This document shows, one piece after another, positions 25,402 to 33,451 of a stretch of DNA of 64,000 nucleotides. A program made the translations under genes and the position numbers. The stretch is from JANNSX01 sp963741525 (GTDB lineage Bacteria > Pseudomonadota > Alphaproteobacteria > Rhizobiales > Hyphomicrobiaceae): the NCBI GenBank assembly GCA_963741525.1, contig CAVUIW010000027.1, positions 496,001-560,000 of the forward strand, read 5' to 3'. The notes beneath the pieces are model-generated. The model was not told where the DNA came from. It searched no databases and saw only the letters and a list, made by a program, of their open reading frames with translations. The first letter of the stretch is position 1, and every line of letters begins with the position of its first letter.

Positions 25402-26511
25402 AGGTGGTGTCAGCACAATCTTGCCGACATGACGTTTGGCCAGGAAGTCGCGTTGCGCATCGGCAATGCGCTCGAGCGGGTAGGTCGCCGCCAGCAGCGG
25501 GCGGATCTCGCCGCGCTCGATGTAGCGGATGAGGTTTGGAAACACCGGCTCGTCCCAGGCCGTGCCGCCGATGAGCCGCAGGTCTTTGAGATAGAGCGTG
25601 CGCATATCGAGCGAGACGATCGGGCCGGCGATCGCGCCGGAGGTCACATAGCGCCCGCCGCGCCGGAGCACCTCGAGCAAACCGGCGAAGCCATCGCCGG
25701 CCACGCAGTCGACGACCACGTCGACGCAGTCCTTGCCGAGCATCGCCGCCGGCGCCTCGTTGCGATCGAGCATGCGATCGGCGCCGATGGCGCGCACGGC
25801 TTCATGTTTGTCGCGACCGGCGACCGCCGCCACGGTGGCGCCGCGCCGCTTCGCAAGTTGCACGGCCGCCGAGCCGACCCCGCCGGATGCCCCCGTGATC
25901 AACACGTGTTGTCCTGGTCCGGCTTCGGCACGATGCAGCAGATTCTCCGCTGTCCCGTAGGCGCAGGGAATGGTAGCGAGCTCGGCATCGCTCCAGGCGC
26001 AGTCGACCGGGAACACCTCAGCGGCCGGCACCTTTACAAACTCCGCAAAAGCGCCGTCGAAGTCGGAGCCCATCCAGATCGTGTCCATCGACGCATAGCC
26101 GGCGGCGCGCATGCAGGCGCGCACGAGCGCACGCTTGCCTATGAGCGTCGCGTCGGCCTCCGGCCCGACGGCGACCACGCGTCCGCAGCAATCCGTGCCC
26201 TGGATGATCGGAAACGGGGTCGCGCCGTTCCAGCCGCCGTCGGCCACATCGGCTGCTCCTGTTTCCTGGGAGGACGCCGCGTCGGCCGTGTCGCCCGCCA
26301 CACTGGACGAGTACCAACCGATGCGCGTGTTGATCTCGGTGTTGTTGACGCCGGCCGCAAGCACCCTGAGAAGCACCTCGCCCTGACCCGGCTCCGGCCG
26401 CCGTACCTCGCACCAGACGAGCTTGTCGGCGCCGCCGTTGCCGGTGGTGACGACCGCCATCATGGTTGGGCGGCCTGGATTGAGATTGAAGCGCTTGGGA
26501 TCGTTGCGCAT
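25384..26511 (-). CDS. Zinc-type alcohol dehydrogenase-like oxidoreductase (MDR family)
   Basis: The product is a 375-residue MDR protein (360 if translation begins at ATG 26466). LRVLAAGVNNTEINTR and IQGTDCCGRVVAVG mark the catalytic domain, and LITGASGGVGSAAVQLAKRRGATV the NADPH site. An insertion of about 30 residues after IGWYSSS is seen in a subgroup of these enzymes. It is the last gene of a guaD-GNAT-MDR operon: the GNAT stop is 8 bases upstream of ATG 26511. The C-terminal residues and TAA stop come from a dispersed palindrome, so the original C-terminus may have been replaced. Substrate unknown. Confidence 0.85.
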   Translation of the reverse strand: MRNDPKRFNLNPGRPTMMAVVTTGNGGADKLVWCEVRRPEPGQGEVLLRVLAAGVNNTEINTRIGWYSSSVAGDTADAASSQETGAADVADGGWNGATPFPIIQGTDCCGRVVAVGPEADATLIGKRALVRACMRAAGYASMDTIWMGSDFDGAFAEFVKVPAAEVFPVDCAWSDAELATIPCAYGTAENLLHRAEAGPGQHVLITGASGGVGSAAVQLAKRRGATVAAVAGRDKHEAVRAIGADRMLDRNEAPAAMLGKDCVDVVVDCVAGDGFAGLLEVLRRGGRYVTSGAIAGPIVSLDMRTLYLKDLRLIGGTAWDEPVFPNLIRYIERGEIRPLLAATYPLERIADAQRDFLAKRHVGKIVLTPPRASCD

Positions 26512-26519
26512 GCTCGGTT

Positions 26520-26990
26520 TCAGCCTCGATCACCGATGGATTTCTTCATGTAGATGGTCACGCTTCCGGGAATGATGGAGCCTGTCTGGTAGGTGATGTA
26601 TCCGCGACGCGAGTAGAAAGCGATGTTGGCGGCGAATTTTTCGTTGGTGTAGAGGCGGATTTCGGGATGGCCGAGTTTGCAGGCCGTGGCCTCCGCATGA
26701 TGCAGCAAGCGCTCGCCGAGACCCTGGCCTTGTACATCGGGATGTACCGCGAGATTCTCGATCAACAGATGATCCGGTGCTTCAATCATCTCGACCAGCG
26801 CGACGAGTTTGCGGTCCTGCTCCGCAAGTTCGATCAGATGTTCAGCCACCGCACGATCGTAGTCCGCTTGCATCGGCAGCGGCTCGCGACCGATGAGCGG
26901 CACCCATTTTGCGTAGGCCAAGCGTGTGAGGTCGCGGATGGCTACAGCATCGGCGGCGGTGGCGCGGCGGATGGTCGGAGCATGGGTCAC
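26520..26990 (-). CDS. GNAT-family N-acetyltransferase
   Basis: The product is a 156-residue GNAT protein. TIRRATAADAVAIRDLTRLAYAKW is the usual N-terminus, and ENLAVHPDVQGQGLGERLLHHAEATA is motif A with the acetyl-CoA pyrophosphate loop. NIAFYSRRGY is motif B. The start is GTG 26990, overlapping the guaD stop (GTGA). A longer in-frame start at 27017 would lie within guaD. The acceptor is unknown. Confidence 0.87.
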   Translation of the reverse strand: MTHAPTIRRATAADAVAIRDLTRLAYAKWVPLIGREPLPMQADYDRAVAEHLIELAEQDRKLVALVEMIEAPDHLLIENLAVHPDVQGQGLGERLLHHAEATACKLGHPEIRLYTNEKFAANIAFYSRRGYITYQTGSIIPGSVTIYMKKSIGDRG

Positions 26991-28345
26991 GCAGAAACCT
27001 TCCGCCCCTCGACCCACACCCCCACAACGTTCGCTCTCGCTGCCGTCGAGACGATCTTCTCCAGCACATCCTCGTGACTATCGAGGCCTTCGAAGGCGCG
27101 GACGTTAGAACCCGGTGCGGCGAGGTCGATGAGTACCGCGTCGAAGGCGGCGCCCGCGCGGAACACACCGGCATCGAGCCCCAGCACCTCGGCGCCGCCA
27201 CGGGTGCTAAGCCAGAAGGCCTCGCGGAAGTCGATGCGCTGGCCAGCCCTGCCGCGATCCTTCGCCAAGAGCCCCGGATCAACGCCTTCCTCCAAGGCGC
27301 GTGATGATGCAATCGCCTGCCGAGCGTTGTCGATAATGGAGGGCGAATGCCCACCGGAAATGTCGGTGCCGAGGCCGACGTTGAGACCGAAGTCGAGCGC
27401 GCGGCGGAGCGGGAACACGGCGTTGGAGAAATAGTAGTTGGAGAGCGGACAATGCGCGATACCGGCGCCCTGGCTCTTGATCGTCGCCATGTCGGAGCCC
27501 GAGATGAAATTGGCATGCGCCAGCACGGTGTTGCGCTCCATCAGCCCGAAGCCCGCGAGCGCTTCCGTGTCGGATTTTCCATAGCGATCGAGCACATAGC
27601 CGTGCTGCCAATCGCTCTCCGAGCAATGCGTCTGAACGATTGTTTTCGTGTCGGCGGCGATGCGGCCGAGGCCGTCGAGCATCTTGCCGGTGCAGGAGGG
27701 AATGAAGCGCGGCGTCACCACCGGTTGCACGAGGCCGCCGTTGCCGGGGAGTGCGCGAACTTGCGCGATGTGCTCGCGCGTCAGCGCCAGTCCATCCTCG
27801 GCCGAGGCGTCGCGATAGAAGTCCGGACACTGATCCGGATTGTCCATGGCGACGCGACCGACATAGGCGCGCTGGCCGAGGTCGAGGCAGGTTTTGGCCA
27901 GTGCCACCGAGGCGGGAAGATGAACGGTTGCGAAATAGACCGCCGTCGTCGTGCCGTTGGCGAGGAGCGTCTCGACCAGTTGCAGATAGATGTTCTCGGC
28001 GAAGGCGAGGTCGACATAGCGTGCTTCCAGCGGAAACGTGCATCGCTGCAGCCAGTTCTCGAGCGGCAGGTGCAGGTTCTTGCCGAGCTGTGGGAACTGC
28101 GGCGCATGGATGTGGAGATCGACGAGGCCGGGAATGAGGACTTGGGTGGCGGCCAAGCGCGTCAGGTGACCAGCCTCCGTCACCGCCTTGACTCTCGCCG
28201 CGTGCTCCGGTGCGCCATGCGCGGTCACACGCGCAACCCGTCCGTCCGCGCCGGTCTCGATCAGCGCTCCCTCAAGCACCTCGATCCTGCCGCGCGCGGG
28301 CGCATGATAGGCGGTGCCGAAGAAGGCGGCGGGGGTGGCAATCAT
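26987..28345 (-). CDS. guaD: Guanine deaminase
   Basis: This amidohydrolase converts guanine to xanthine and ammonia. The protein is 452 residues from ATG 28345. The metal-binding PGLVDLHIHAPQF (HxH), the family helix LENWLQRCTFPLEARYVD, VVTPRFIPSCT, THCSES and the final metal Asp in LGTDISGGHSPSI are all present. It heads an operon with the GNAT and MDR genes. The frame continues 16 codons upstream of 28345 without conservation. Confidence 0.93.
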   Translation of the reverse strand: MIATPAAFFGTAYHAPARGRIEVLEGALIETGADGRVARVTAHGAPEHAARVKAVTEAGHLTRLAATQVLIPGLVDLHIHAPQFPQLGKNLHLPLENWLQRCTFPLEARYVDLAFAENIYLQLVETLLANGTTTAVYFATVHLPASVALAKTCLDLGQRAYVGRVAMDNPDQCPDFYRDASAEDGLALTREHIAQVRALPGNGGLVQPVVTPRFIPSCTGKMLDGLGRIAADTKTIVQTHCSESDWQHGYVLDRYGKSDTEALAGFGLMERNTVLAHANFISGSDMATIKSQGAGIAHCPLSNYYFSNAVFPLRRALDFGLNVGLGTDISGGHSPSIIDNARQAIASSRALEEGVDPGLLAKDRGRAGQRIDFREAFWLSTRGGAEVLGLDAGVFRAGAAFDAVLIDLAAPGSNVRAFEGLDSHEDVLEKIVSTAARANVVGVWVEGRKVSA

Positions 28346-28495
28346 GGATGTGCTCGTGGGTTGGGTCGGGCGCGCCGAAGACCCAACAGCCACATGCGCA
28401 AGTCCACGTTGGGTCTGCCCCTGGACAAAGTCTGGGGTTGACCCAACCTACGGCTCAGGCGATTGCCGCTGACAATTGCTCGTTTGTGCCCGCCC

Positions 28496-28530
28496 AACAA
28501 AAAACCGGGCCGCGCTTGCGCACGACCCGG
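28496..28530 (-). terminator. Rho-independent terminator
   Basis: On the minus strand a GC-rich hairpin (CCGGGTCGTGCG pairing with CGCGGCCCGG) is followed directly by TTTTTTGTT. It lies about 65 bases after the aminotransferase stop at 28593 and so ends that transcript. Confidence 0.85.
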
Positions 28531-28592
28531 CTGATCCAGCACCGTTTCAAGCATTTCTATCGTCACCAAAGCAAAGGCGTTTTGCGCCCGCC

Positions 28593-30008
28593 CTACATCG
28601 CCGCCGCCTTATCGAGCTCCGGCAGCGCGGCCTTCAAGCCCTTCGAGAAACGCTCCACGGCCTCATCGGCCTCGGCCCGGTTCATCGTCAAGGGCGGCGA
28701 GAAGCTCGTCGTCTCGATGAAGGGGAGCGCACGCGTCATGACGCCGGCGGCGAGCGCCTTCGCCGCGACGATACGGTGCGCATTGGCCTTCGGATTGAAG
28801 AATTTCTTCGACTTCCGGTCGGCCACATACTCGATGGCGATCATCTGGCCCATGCCGCGCACCTCGCCGACATAGGGGCAGTCCGCCGTCGCCTCAGTCA
28901 GAAGCTTCTGGAGATAGGGCCCGACCTCGGCCGCGTTCTCCGGCAGCCGCTCCCGCTCCATGATCGCGAGATTGGTCATGCCCAGCGCGCCGCCGACGGG
29001 ATGACCCGAATAGGTGAAGCCGTGCATGACGGGCCCCATCTCGGGCGAGGCATCGCGCAGCACGTTCCAGATCTTCTCCGAGATGACGGAGGCCGAGACC
29101 GGGAAATGCGCCGAAGTGATGCCCTTGGCGAGCGTCACGATGTCGGGCTCGAGCTTCATGCCGCCGGTGGCGAACCAATGGCCCGTGCGGCCGAAACCGG
29201 TGATGACTTCGTCGGCGATGAACAGGATGTCGTGCTTCTTCAGGATCGGTTGTAGCGCCTCGAAGTAGCCTTTGGGCGGGATCAGCACGCCGCCCGTGCC
29301 CATGATCGGCTCGGCAATGAAGGCCGCGATGGTCTCGGGGCCCTCACGCGCGATCAAGGCCTCGATCTCGGCGATCAGGCGCTTGGTGAAGGCCTCCTCG
29401 GTCTCGCCCGCCTTGCCGAAACGGAAATAGTGCGGGCACTCGACGTGGAAGATGCCGGGCAGCGGAAGATCCCAGGCCTTGTGATAGGCCGGAATGCCGG
29501 TCAGGCCCGCAGCCGCGAAGGTCAGACCGTGATAGGCGCCGTTGCGCGAGATGAACTTCTTCTTCTCCGGCCGGCCGCGCAGATTGTTGTAGTAGCGGAC
29601 GAGCTTGTAGTTCGTGTCGTTGGCATCCGACCCGCCCTGGCCGAAGAACACCTTCGACATCTGCGGCGCGTTGGCCTTGGTGTGGAAGAGGTCGAGCACC
29701 TTCTCGGCCAAGCGAATGATCGGCTCGTTGGAGGAGCCGGCGAAGATGTGGAAATAGGCCAGATCCTCGACGGCCTTTCGGGCGGTCTCGGCCATCTCCT
29801 TGCGGCCGTAGCCGATGTTGACGCACCACAGCCCCGCGCCGCAATCGATGATGTCGCGGCCCTGATTGTCGCGAACACGCACGCCACGCGCATCCGTCAC
29901 AATCAGTGGGCCGCGGGCGAGGTGATCGGCGATCGAGGTCATCGGGTGGAACAGGCTCTCGCGGTCGATGTCCTCGAGCGGAAAGTTGCGGGCGGCGGAT
30001 TTGTCCAT
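28593..30008 (-). CDS. Class III (omega) aminotransferase
   Basis: The product has 471 residues from ATG 30008 (MDKSAARNFPLEDIDRESLFHP). The PLP motifs are FGQGGSDANDTN, the Asp in ILFIADEVITGFGRTG (about Asp266) and the lysine in LAKGITSAHFP (Lys295). It is related to but clearly distinct from the enzyme at 13159-14535. It lies about 105 bases downstream of a methyltransferase and an RpiR regulator on the same strand, and a terminator follows, so it may be the last gene of that transcript. The amino donor is not known. Confidence 0.9.
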   Translation of the reverse strand: MDKSAARNFPLEDIDRESLFHPMTSIADHLARGPLIVTDARGVRVRDNQGRDIIDCGAGLWCVNIGYGRKEMAETARKAVEDLAYFHIFAGSSNEPIIRLAEKVLDLFHTKANAPQMSKVFFGQGGSDANDTNYKLVRYYNNLRGRPEKKKFISRNGAYHGLTFAAAGLTGIPAYHKAWDLPLPGIFHVECPHYFRFGKAGETEEAFTKRLIAEIEALIAREGPETIAAFIAEPIMGTGGVLIPPKGYFEALQPILKKHDILFIADEVITGFGRTGHWFATGGMKLEPDIVTLAKGITSAHFPVSASVISEKIWNVLRDASPEMGPVMHGFTYSGHPVGGALGMTNLAIMERERLPENAAEVGPYLQKLLTEATADCPYVGEVRGMGQMIAIEYVADRKSKKFFNPKANAHRIVAAKALAAGVMTRALPFIETTSFSPPLTMNRAEADEAVERFSKGLKAALPELDKAAAM

Positions 30009-30115
30009 GGGGAAGCCCTCGTGGGTGGTCGGTTGTTCTTCAAAGCCAGCATAGCGGCTTTGGCTGGCGGGGGAAACTCGGGCGCCGGGGGGCGGCCATG
30101 CGGCCTGAACGTGCT

Positions 30116-30928
30116 CTACCCTCGCCGCCGCGCGAGAAAGGCCACATGCGACAGGCGGCGCTCGGTCGCGAGCGTCTCGGCCATGCGGCGGTAAGCCGTC
30201 AGGGCCTCGAATCGCTCCTGCCCTTCGAGCGCCATGAGCGCCTCGCGGTGGCGCTCCCGGGCCTGCCAGTGGCCACGGGCCAGCCGGGCGATCATTCCGG
30301 TCAAGTCCTCGCGCCGGAGGAGGTCGAAGCCGGCAGCGGCGAGCAGGTCCTCGTTGTAGCCCGGATGGGTGATGAGAAAAGTGAAATCCGGCGCGCGGAT
30401 GGTGAGCTCGGTGTTCATGATCGGCCCCGTGACAATCTGGTCGGTGAAGACGAGGCGTCCGCCGGGCTTCAGGACGCGCGCCCATTCGGCGAGCACGTTC
30501 GGGCGGTTGGGGAGATGGATGAGGCCGTCGACCGAGATCACGGCATCGAATGTAACATCATTGAAGGGCAGGCTGGACGTGGCGTCGGCCACGTCGAACC
30601 TCGCGCGGTCGGAGAGGTCGAGCTCGGCTGCACGCCGCGACGCCGTCGCTACCGCATCGGTGCTTCGATCGATGCCAATGACCTTGCAGCCCCGCCGCTC
30701 GGCAAGCCGGAGGGCCGGCGCGCCGCCCCCCGAGGCGATGTCCAGCACCTGATGCTCGGGGGCCACCTCGAGCCAATCGAACAAGCGGTCATAATCCGCC
30801 GTCGAGGTCCAGCTGCCCTGACCGAAGTAACCGGGATCGGCCTCGGCGAAAACCCTGTTCTGCAGCGCCTCGGCTTCAGCGGCATAGCGCAGCTTGTAGA
30901 AATCCCGGACGCTCTTGTCGTCGGCCAT
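30116..30928 (-). CDS. Class I SAM-dependent methyltransferase
   Basis: The product is 270 residues. SAM motif I is VLDIASGGGAPALRLAE, motif II VIGIDRSTDAV, motif III FDVADATSSLPF and FDAVISVDGLIHL, then RVLKPGGRLVFTD. The layout resembles small-molecule N-, O- or C-methyltransferases of the UbiE/sarcosine-dimethylglycine group rather than rRNA enzymes. It begins 3 bases after the stop of the RpiR regulator, so it is cotranscribed with it. Substrate unknown. Confidence 0.85.
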   Translation of the reverse strand: MADDKSVRDFYKLRYAAEAEALQNRVFAEADPGYFGQGSWTSTADYDRLFDWLEVAPEHQVLDIASGGGAPALRLAERRGCKVIGIDRSTDAVATASRRAAELDLSDRARFDVADATSSLPFNDVTFDAVISVDGLIHLPNRPNVLAEWARVLKPGGRLVFTDQIVTGPIMNTELTIRAPDFTFLITHPGYNEDLLAAAGFDLLRREDLTGMIARLARGHWQARERHREALMALEGQERFEALTAYRRMAETLATERRLSHVAFLARRRG

Positions 30929-30931
30929 CCC

Positions 30932-31843
30932 CTACGCCTCCCCGCGCGGCCAGTAGACGCCGGCCCGGCGGCGATGCTGCTCGACCTCCTCCAGCCGCCC
31001 CAGCACCGCTTTGTCCCCGGACGAGACGAGCAGCGCGATCAGAGTCTCGAGCAGCGCGATCGTCGCGGCCTGCGAGGGGAAGAACTGGGGTGTTGCCGTC
31101 GGCACCAGCAACAGCGTGCCGGCAAGTGGCGCGAGCGGCGCCGCGCGGCTGTCGGTGAGTGCTATGACATGGGCTCCGGACGCTTTGGCAAACGCCGCCG
31201 TCTCGACCGATTGCGCGGCATAGGGCGCAACCGAAAGCACAAGCACCGCGTCTTTCGCGCCGATACCGGCCAGCTCATCCACCATGCTCGCCATCAGGGG
31301 CTGGGCGAGCACGACATTCGGCCGGGTCATCCGGGCGACATAGTGGAAATAGGCGGCGGGCGCGTGCATGCCCCCAATGCCCACGACATAGGCCGTACGC
31401 GCGGTGCGGAGCTTCTCGGCGGCGGCGGCCAACGTCGCCGGTTCATTGCCGCGAAAGGCCGCCTCGACATTGGAGAGGATGGCTTCGGCCATGCCGCCAA
31501 CGACGCCGCTCGCGCGCCCGCCCTCGGGCAACCGCTGCAGCCATTCGGCGCGCGCCACGAAATCGGTTCCCGATGTTCTGAGCGCCTCCTGGAACACGCG
31601 CCGGAAGGCCTCGTAGCTCGGCTGGTCGAGGGCTTTGGCGAGACGGACCATGGTCGACGGCGGCACACCGGCCTCCCCCGCCAAAGCCCGCATGGAGCGC
31701 AGCGCCACGTCCTCCGGCCGCTCAAGCGCGATCTTGGCCGCCTGCCGGAGCTGGGGGGAAAGTTCGGGATAGCGCTGCGTGATGTGCGCGAGGAGGTTCT
31801 TGAGGCCTGATGCCGGGGGCGGCGTGACGGGCTGCTGTTCCAT
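30932..31843 (-). CDS. MurR/RpiR-family transcriptional regulator
   Basis: The product is a 303-residue regulator with an N-terminal RpiR helix-turn-helix (RYPELSPQLRQAAKIALERPEDVALRSMRALAGEAGVPPSTMVRLAKALD, positions roughly 25-75) and a C-terminal SIS sugar-phosphate-binding domain (AYVVGIGGMHAPAAYF, DAVLVLSVAPYAAQSVETA). Start ATG 31843; a TTG seven codons upstream is unlikely. It is divergent from the isochorismatase-family gene (85-base gap) and upstream of the methyltransferase and aminotransferase, so it probably controls both transcripts. Confidence 0.9.
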   Translation of the reverse strand: MEQQPVTPPPASGLKNLLAHITQRYPELSPQLRQAAKIALERPEDVALRSMRALAGEAGVPPSTMVRLAKALDQPSYEAFRRVFQEALRTSGTDFVARAEWLQRLPEGGRASGVVGGMAEAILSNVEAAFRGNEPATLAAAAEKLRTARTAYVVGIGGMHAPAAYFHYVARMTRPNVVLAQPLMASMVDELAGIGAKDAVLVLSVAPYAAQSVETAAFAKASGAHVIALTDSRAAPLAPLAGTLLLVPTATPQFFPSQAATIALLETLIALLVSSGDKAVLGRLEEVEQHRRRAGVYWPRGEA

Positions 31844-31927
31844 GGGAAGTATGTTACTCAATCGGCCGTGCCGTGACGACCCGGGTGCGGGGGCCGATCA
31901 TGACATTTGGCTTCTGGCGAGGGATCG

Positions 31928-32524
31928 ATGGCTGGTTTGATCAGAGAAGGGCATGGCCTCGTCGAGCGTGACCGGTCGGTTCTCATCGTCATCGACGTGC
32001 AGGATTACTTTCTCGGCAAGCTGCCGCTCGACGTGCGCGGACCGCTGGTCGAGCGCATGGCCTGGCTGATGCGGGTGGCGCGCGCTCTGGACATTCCGAT
32101 TGTCGCCACCGCCGAGGATGTCGCCCGTGACGGTCCGCTGACGGCAGCGCTCGCAGACGAGCTACCCCCCGGAGCCAAAGTGCACGACAAAATGATCTTC
32201 GGCTTGACCGATCAGGCGCCGATCCTTGCCGATGTCGAGGCGACGGGCCGCACCACCGCCGTGCTCATCGGCCTGGAAACCGATGTCTGCATCGCCCATT
32301 CGGCACTTGGCCTGGCGGCGCGGGGCATCCGTCCCGTCGTCATCGAGGACGCGACGCACTCGCCTCCGCCGCATCATGACACCGGCATCCGCCGCCTCAG
32401 AGAGGCGGGTGTCGTCATCCAATCGGTTAAGGGGATCTACTACGAGTGGGTGCGCGATCTGGCGACCCATCATAGGCTCCGTGGCCTACAGCAGGCGCCG
32501 CTGCCGGCGGGGCTGACGCTTTGA
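31928..32524 (+). CDS. Isochorismatase-family cysteine hydrolase
   Basis: The product has 198 residues from ATG 31928, with GAGG seven bases upstream. The catalytic triad fits the family: Asp in VLIVIDVQDYF, Lys in KVHDKMIFGL and Cys in GLETDVCIAHSALG. Family members hydrolyse nicotinamide, N-carbamoyl compounds or isochorismate; the substrate is not readable. It is divergent from RpiR and its stop overlaps the start of the nuclease gene by one base. Confidence 0.88.
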   Translation: MAGLIREGHGLVERDRSVLIVIDVQDYFLGKLPLDVRGPLVERMAWLMRVARALDIPIVATAEDVARDGPLTAALADELPPGAKVHDKMIFGLTDQAPILADVEATGRTTAVLIGLETDVCIAHSALGLAARGIRPVVIEDATHSPPPHHDTGIRRLREAGVVIQSVKGIYYEWVRDLATHHRLRGLQQAPLPAGLTL

Positions 32525-33411
32525 TGCGTAGTCGCGAGGCAGCAGCGGCGAGTTGCTTCGCTCTTCTTGCCGCGCTGATCGCATCTCCCATCGCCTTCGC
32601 CGCCTGCGAGGTCCGCAAGCAAACCGCCCGCGCGGTTGTCGCCGTCCTCGATGGCGAGACGATCAAGCTCGACGACGGACGCGAGGTGAAACTCCTCGGC
32701 ATCCTAGCCCCCTCCCCACCTCCCGGTCTCGCAGCCGATGCCGTTTGGGAGCCAGCCGAGGCGTCGCGCAAGGCTCTCGCCGATCTTCTTGCGGGAAAAT
32801 CTGCGCGGATCAGCATGGCTGGCCGTCAGACGGACCGTTACGGACGCCAACTCGCCCACGTTTTTCTCGCCGACGGCAAGCAGGACCGGTGGATCGGTGA
32901 ATGGCTTGTCGAGCAAGGCCACGCCCGTGTCGCCTCCTCAACCGATAGCCGGAGCTGCGTCACCGAATTGCTGGCTGCGGAAATCAACGCCCGTCGCGCC
33001 AAGCGCGGACTCTGGGCGCACGCCGCCTATCAGATCCGCGAGGCCGACAAGGCGCACGAGCTCGCGGACTTCGTCCAGAGCTACCAGATCGTCGAGGGGC
33101 GGGTGCGCGAAACCCAGGAGCGCAAACGGCGCGTCTATCTCGATTTCGGCACGGACTGGTCGAAGGACCTGACGGCCATTGTCTCGGGGCGCGACCGCAA
33201 GCGTTTCGAAACGGCGGGCATCGATTTGTTGAAGCTGAAAGGCCGCAAGGTGCGCCTCAGAGGCTGGGTCGAGCGCTGGAACGGCCCGCTCATTCGCCTG
33301 ACGCATCCCGAGCAAATCGAGGTGCTGGACAAGACCGACGAGGCAGTCACCGCGCCGCCAGTACCGTCGATCCCGATCGCCATGACCCCAAACGCAAAGA
33401 GCCCCGACTGA
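32524..33411 (+). CDS. Exported thermonuclease-like (SNase) protein
   Basis: The product has 295 residues with a signal peptide (about residues 1-27, ending IAFAA). A staphylococcal-nuclease OB-fold follows: VVAVLDGETIKLDDGREVKLLGI, RISMAGRQTDRYGRQLAHVFLADG, WLVEQGHARV and INARRAKRGLWA. The expected catalytic Arg-Glu-Arg pattern is only partly visible (the first Arg is replaced in VKLLGIL), so nuclease activity is uncertain. A C-terminal domain of about 100 residues (VQSYQIVEGRVRETQERKRRVYLDFG) resembles an OB-like nucleic-acid-binding module. TGATG coupling with the upstream hydrolase. Confidence 0.82.
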   Translation: MRSREAAAASCFALLAALIASPIAFAACEVRKQTARAVVAVLDGETIKLDDGREVKLLGILAPSPPPGLAADAVWEPAEASRKALADLLAGKSARISMAGRQTDRYGRQLAHVFLADGKQDRWIGEWLVEQGHARVASSTDSRSCVTELLAAEINARRAKRGLWAHAAYQIREADKAHELADFVQSYQIVEGRVRETQERKRRVYLDFGTDWSKDLTAIVSGRDRKRFETAGIDLLKLKGRKVRLRGWVERWNGPLIRLTHPEQIEVLDKTDEAVTAPPVPSIPIAMTPNAKSPD

Positions 33412-33423
33412 TGCCGGGGCTCT
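33398..33423. terminator. Bidirectional hairpin terminator
   Basis: AGAGCCCCG pairs with CGGGGCTCT across an 8-base loop, overlapping the end of the nuclease gene. It faces the converging carD gene, so it could end both transcripts. Short T runs occur on both sides. Confidence 0.75.
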
Positions 33424-33451
33424 TCATCTGGTTTGCTCGTATCGCGACGGA

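Noticed and set aside
30009..30485. Extension of the second aminotransferase to 630 residues
   Set aside because: The extra N-terminal part overlaps the methyltransferase gene on the same strand in another frame and is not aminotransferase-like; ATG 30008 fits the family.
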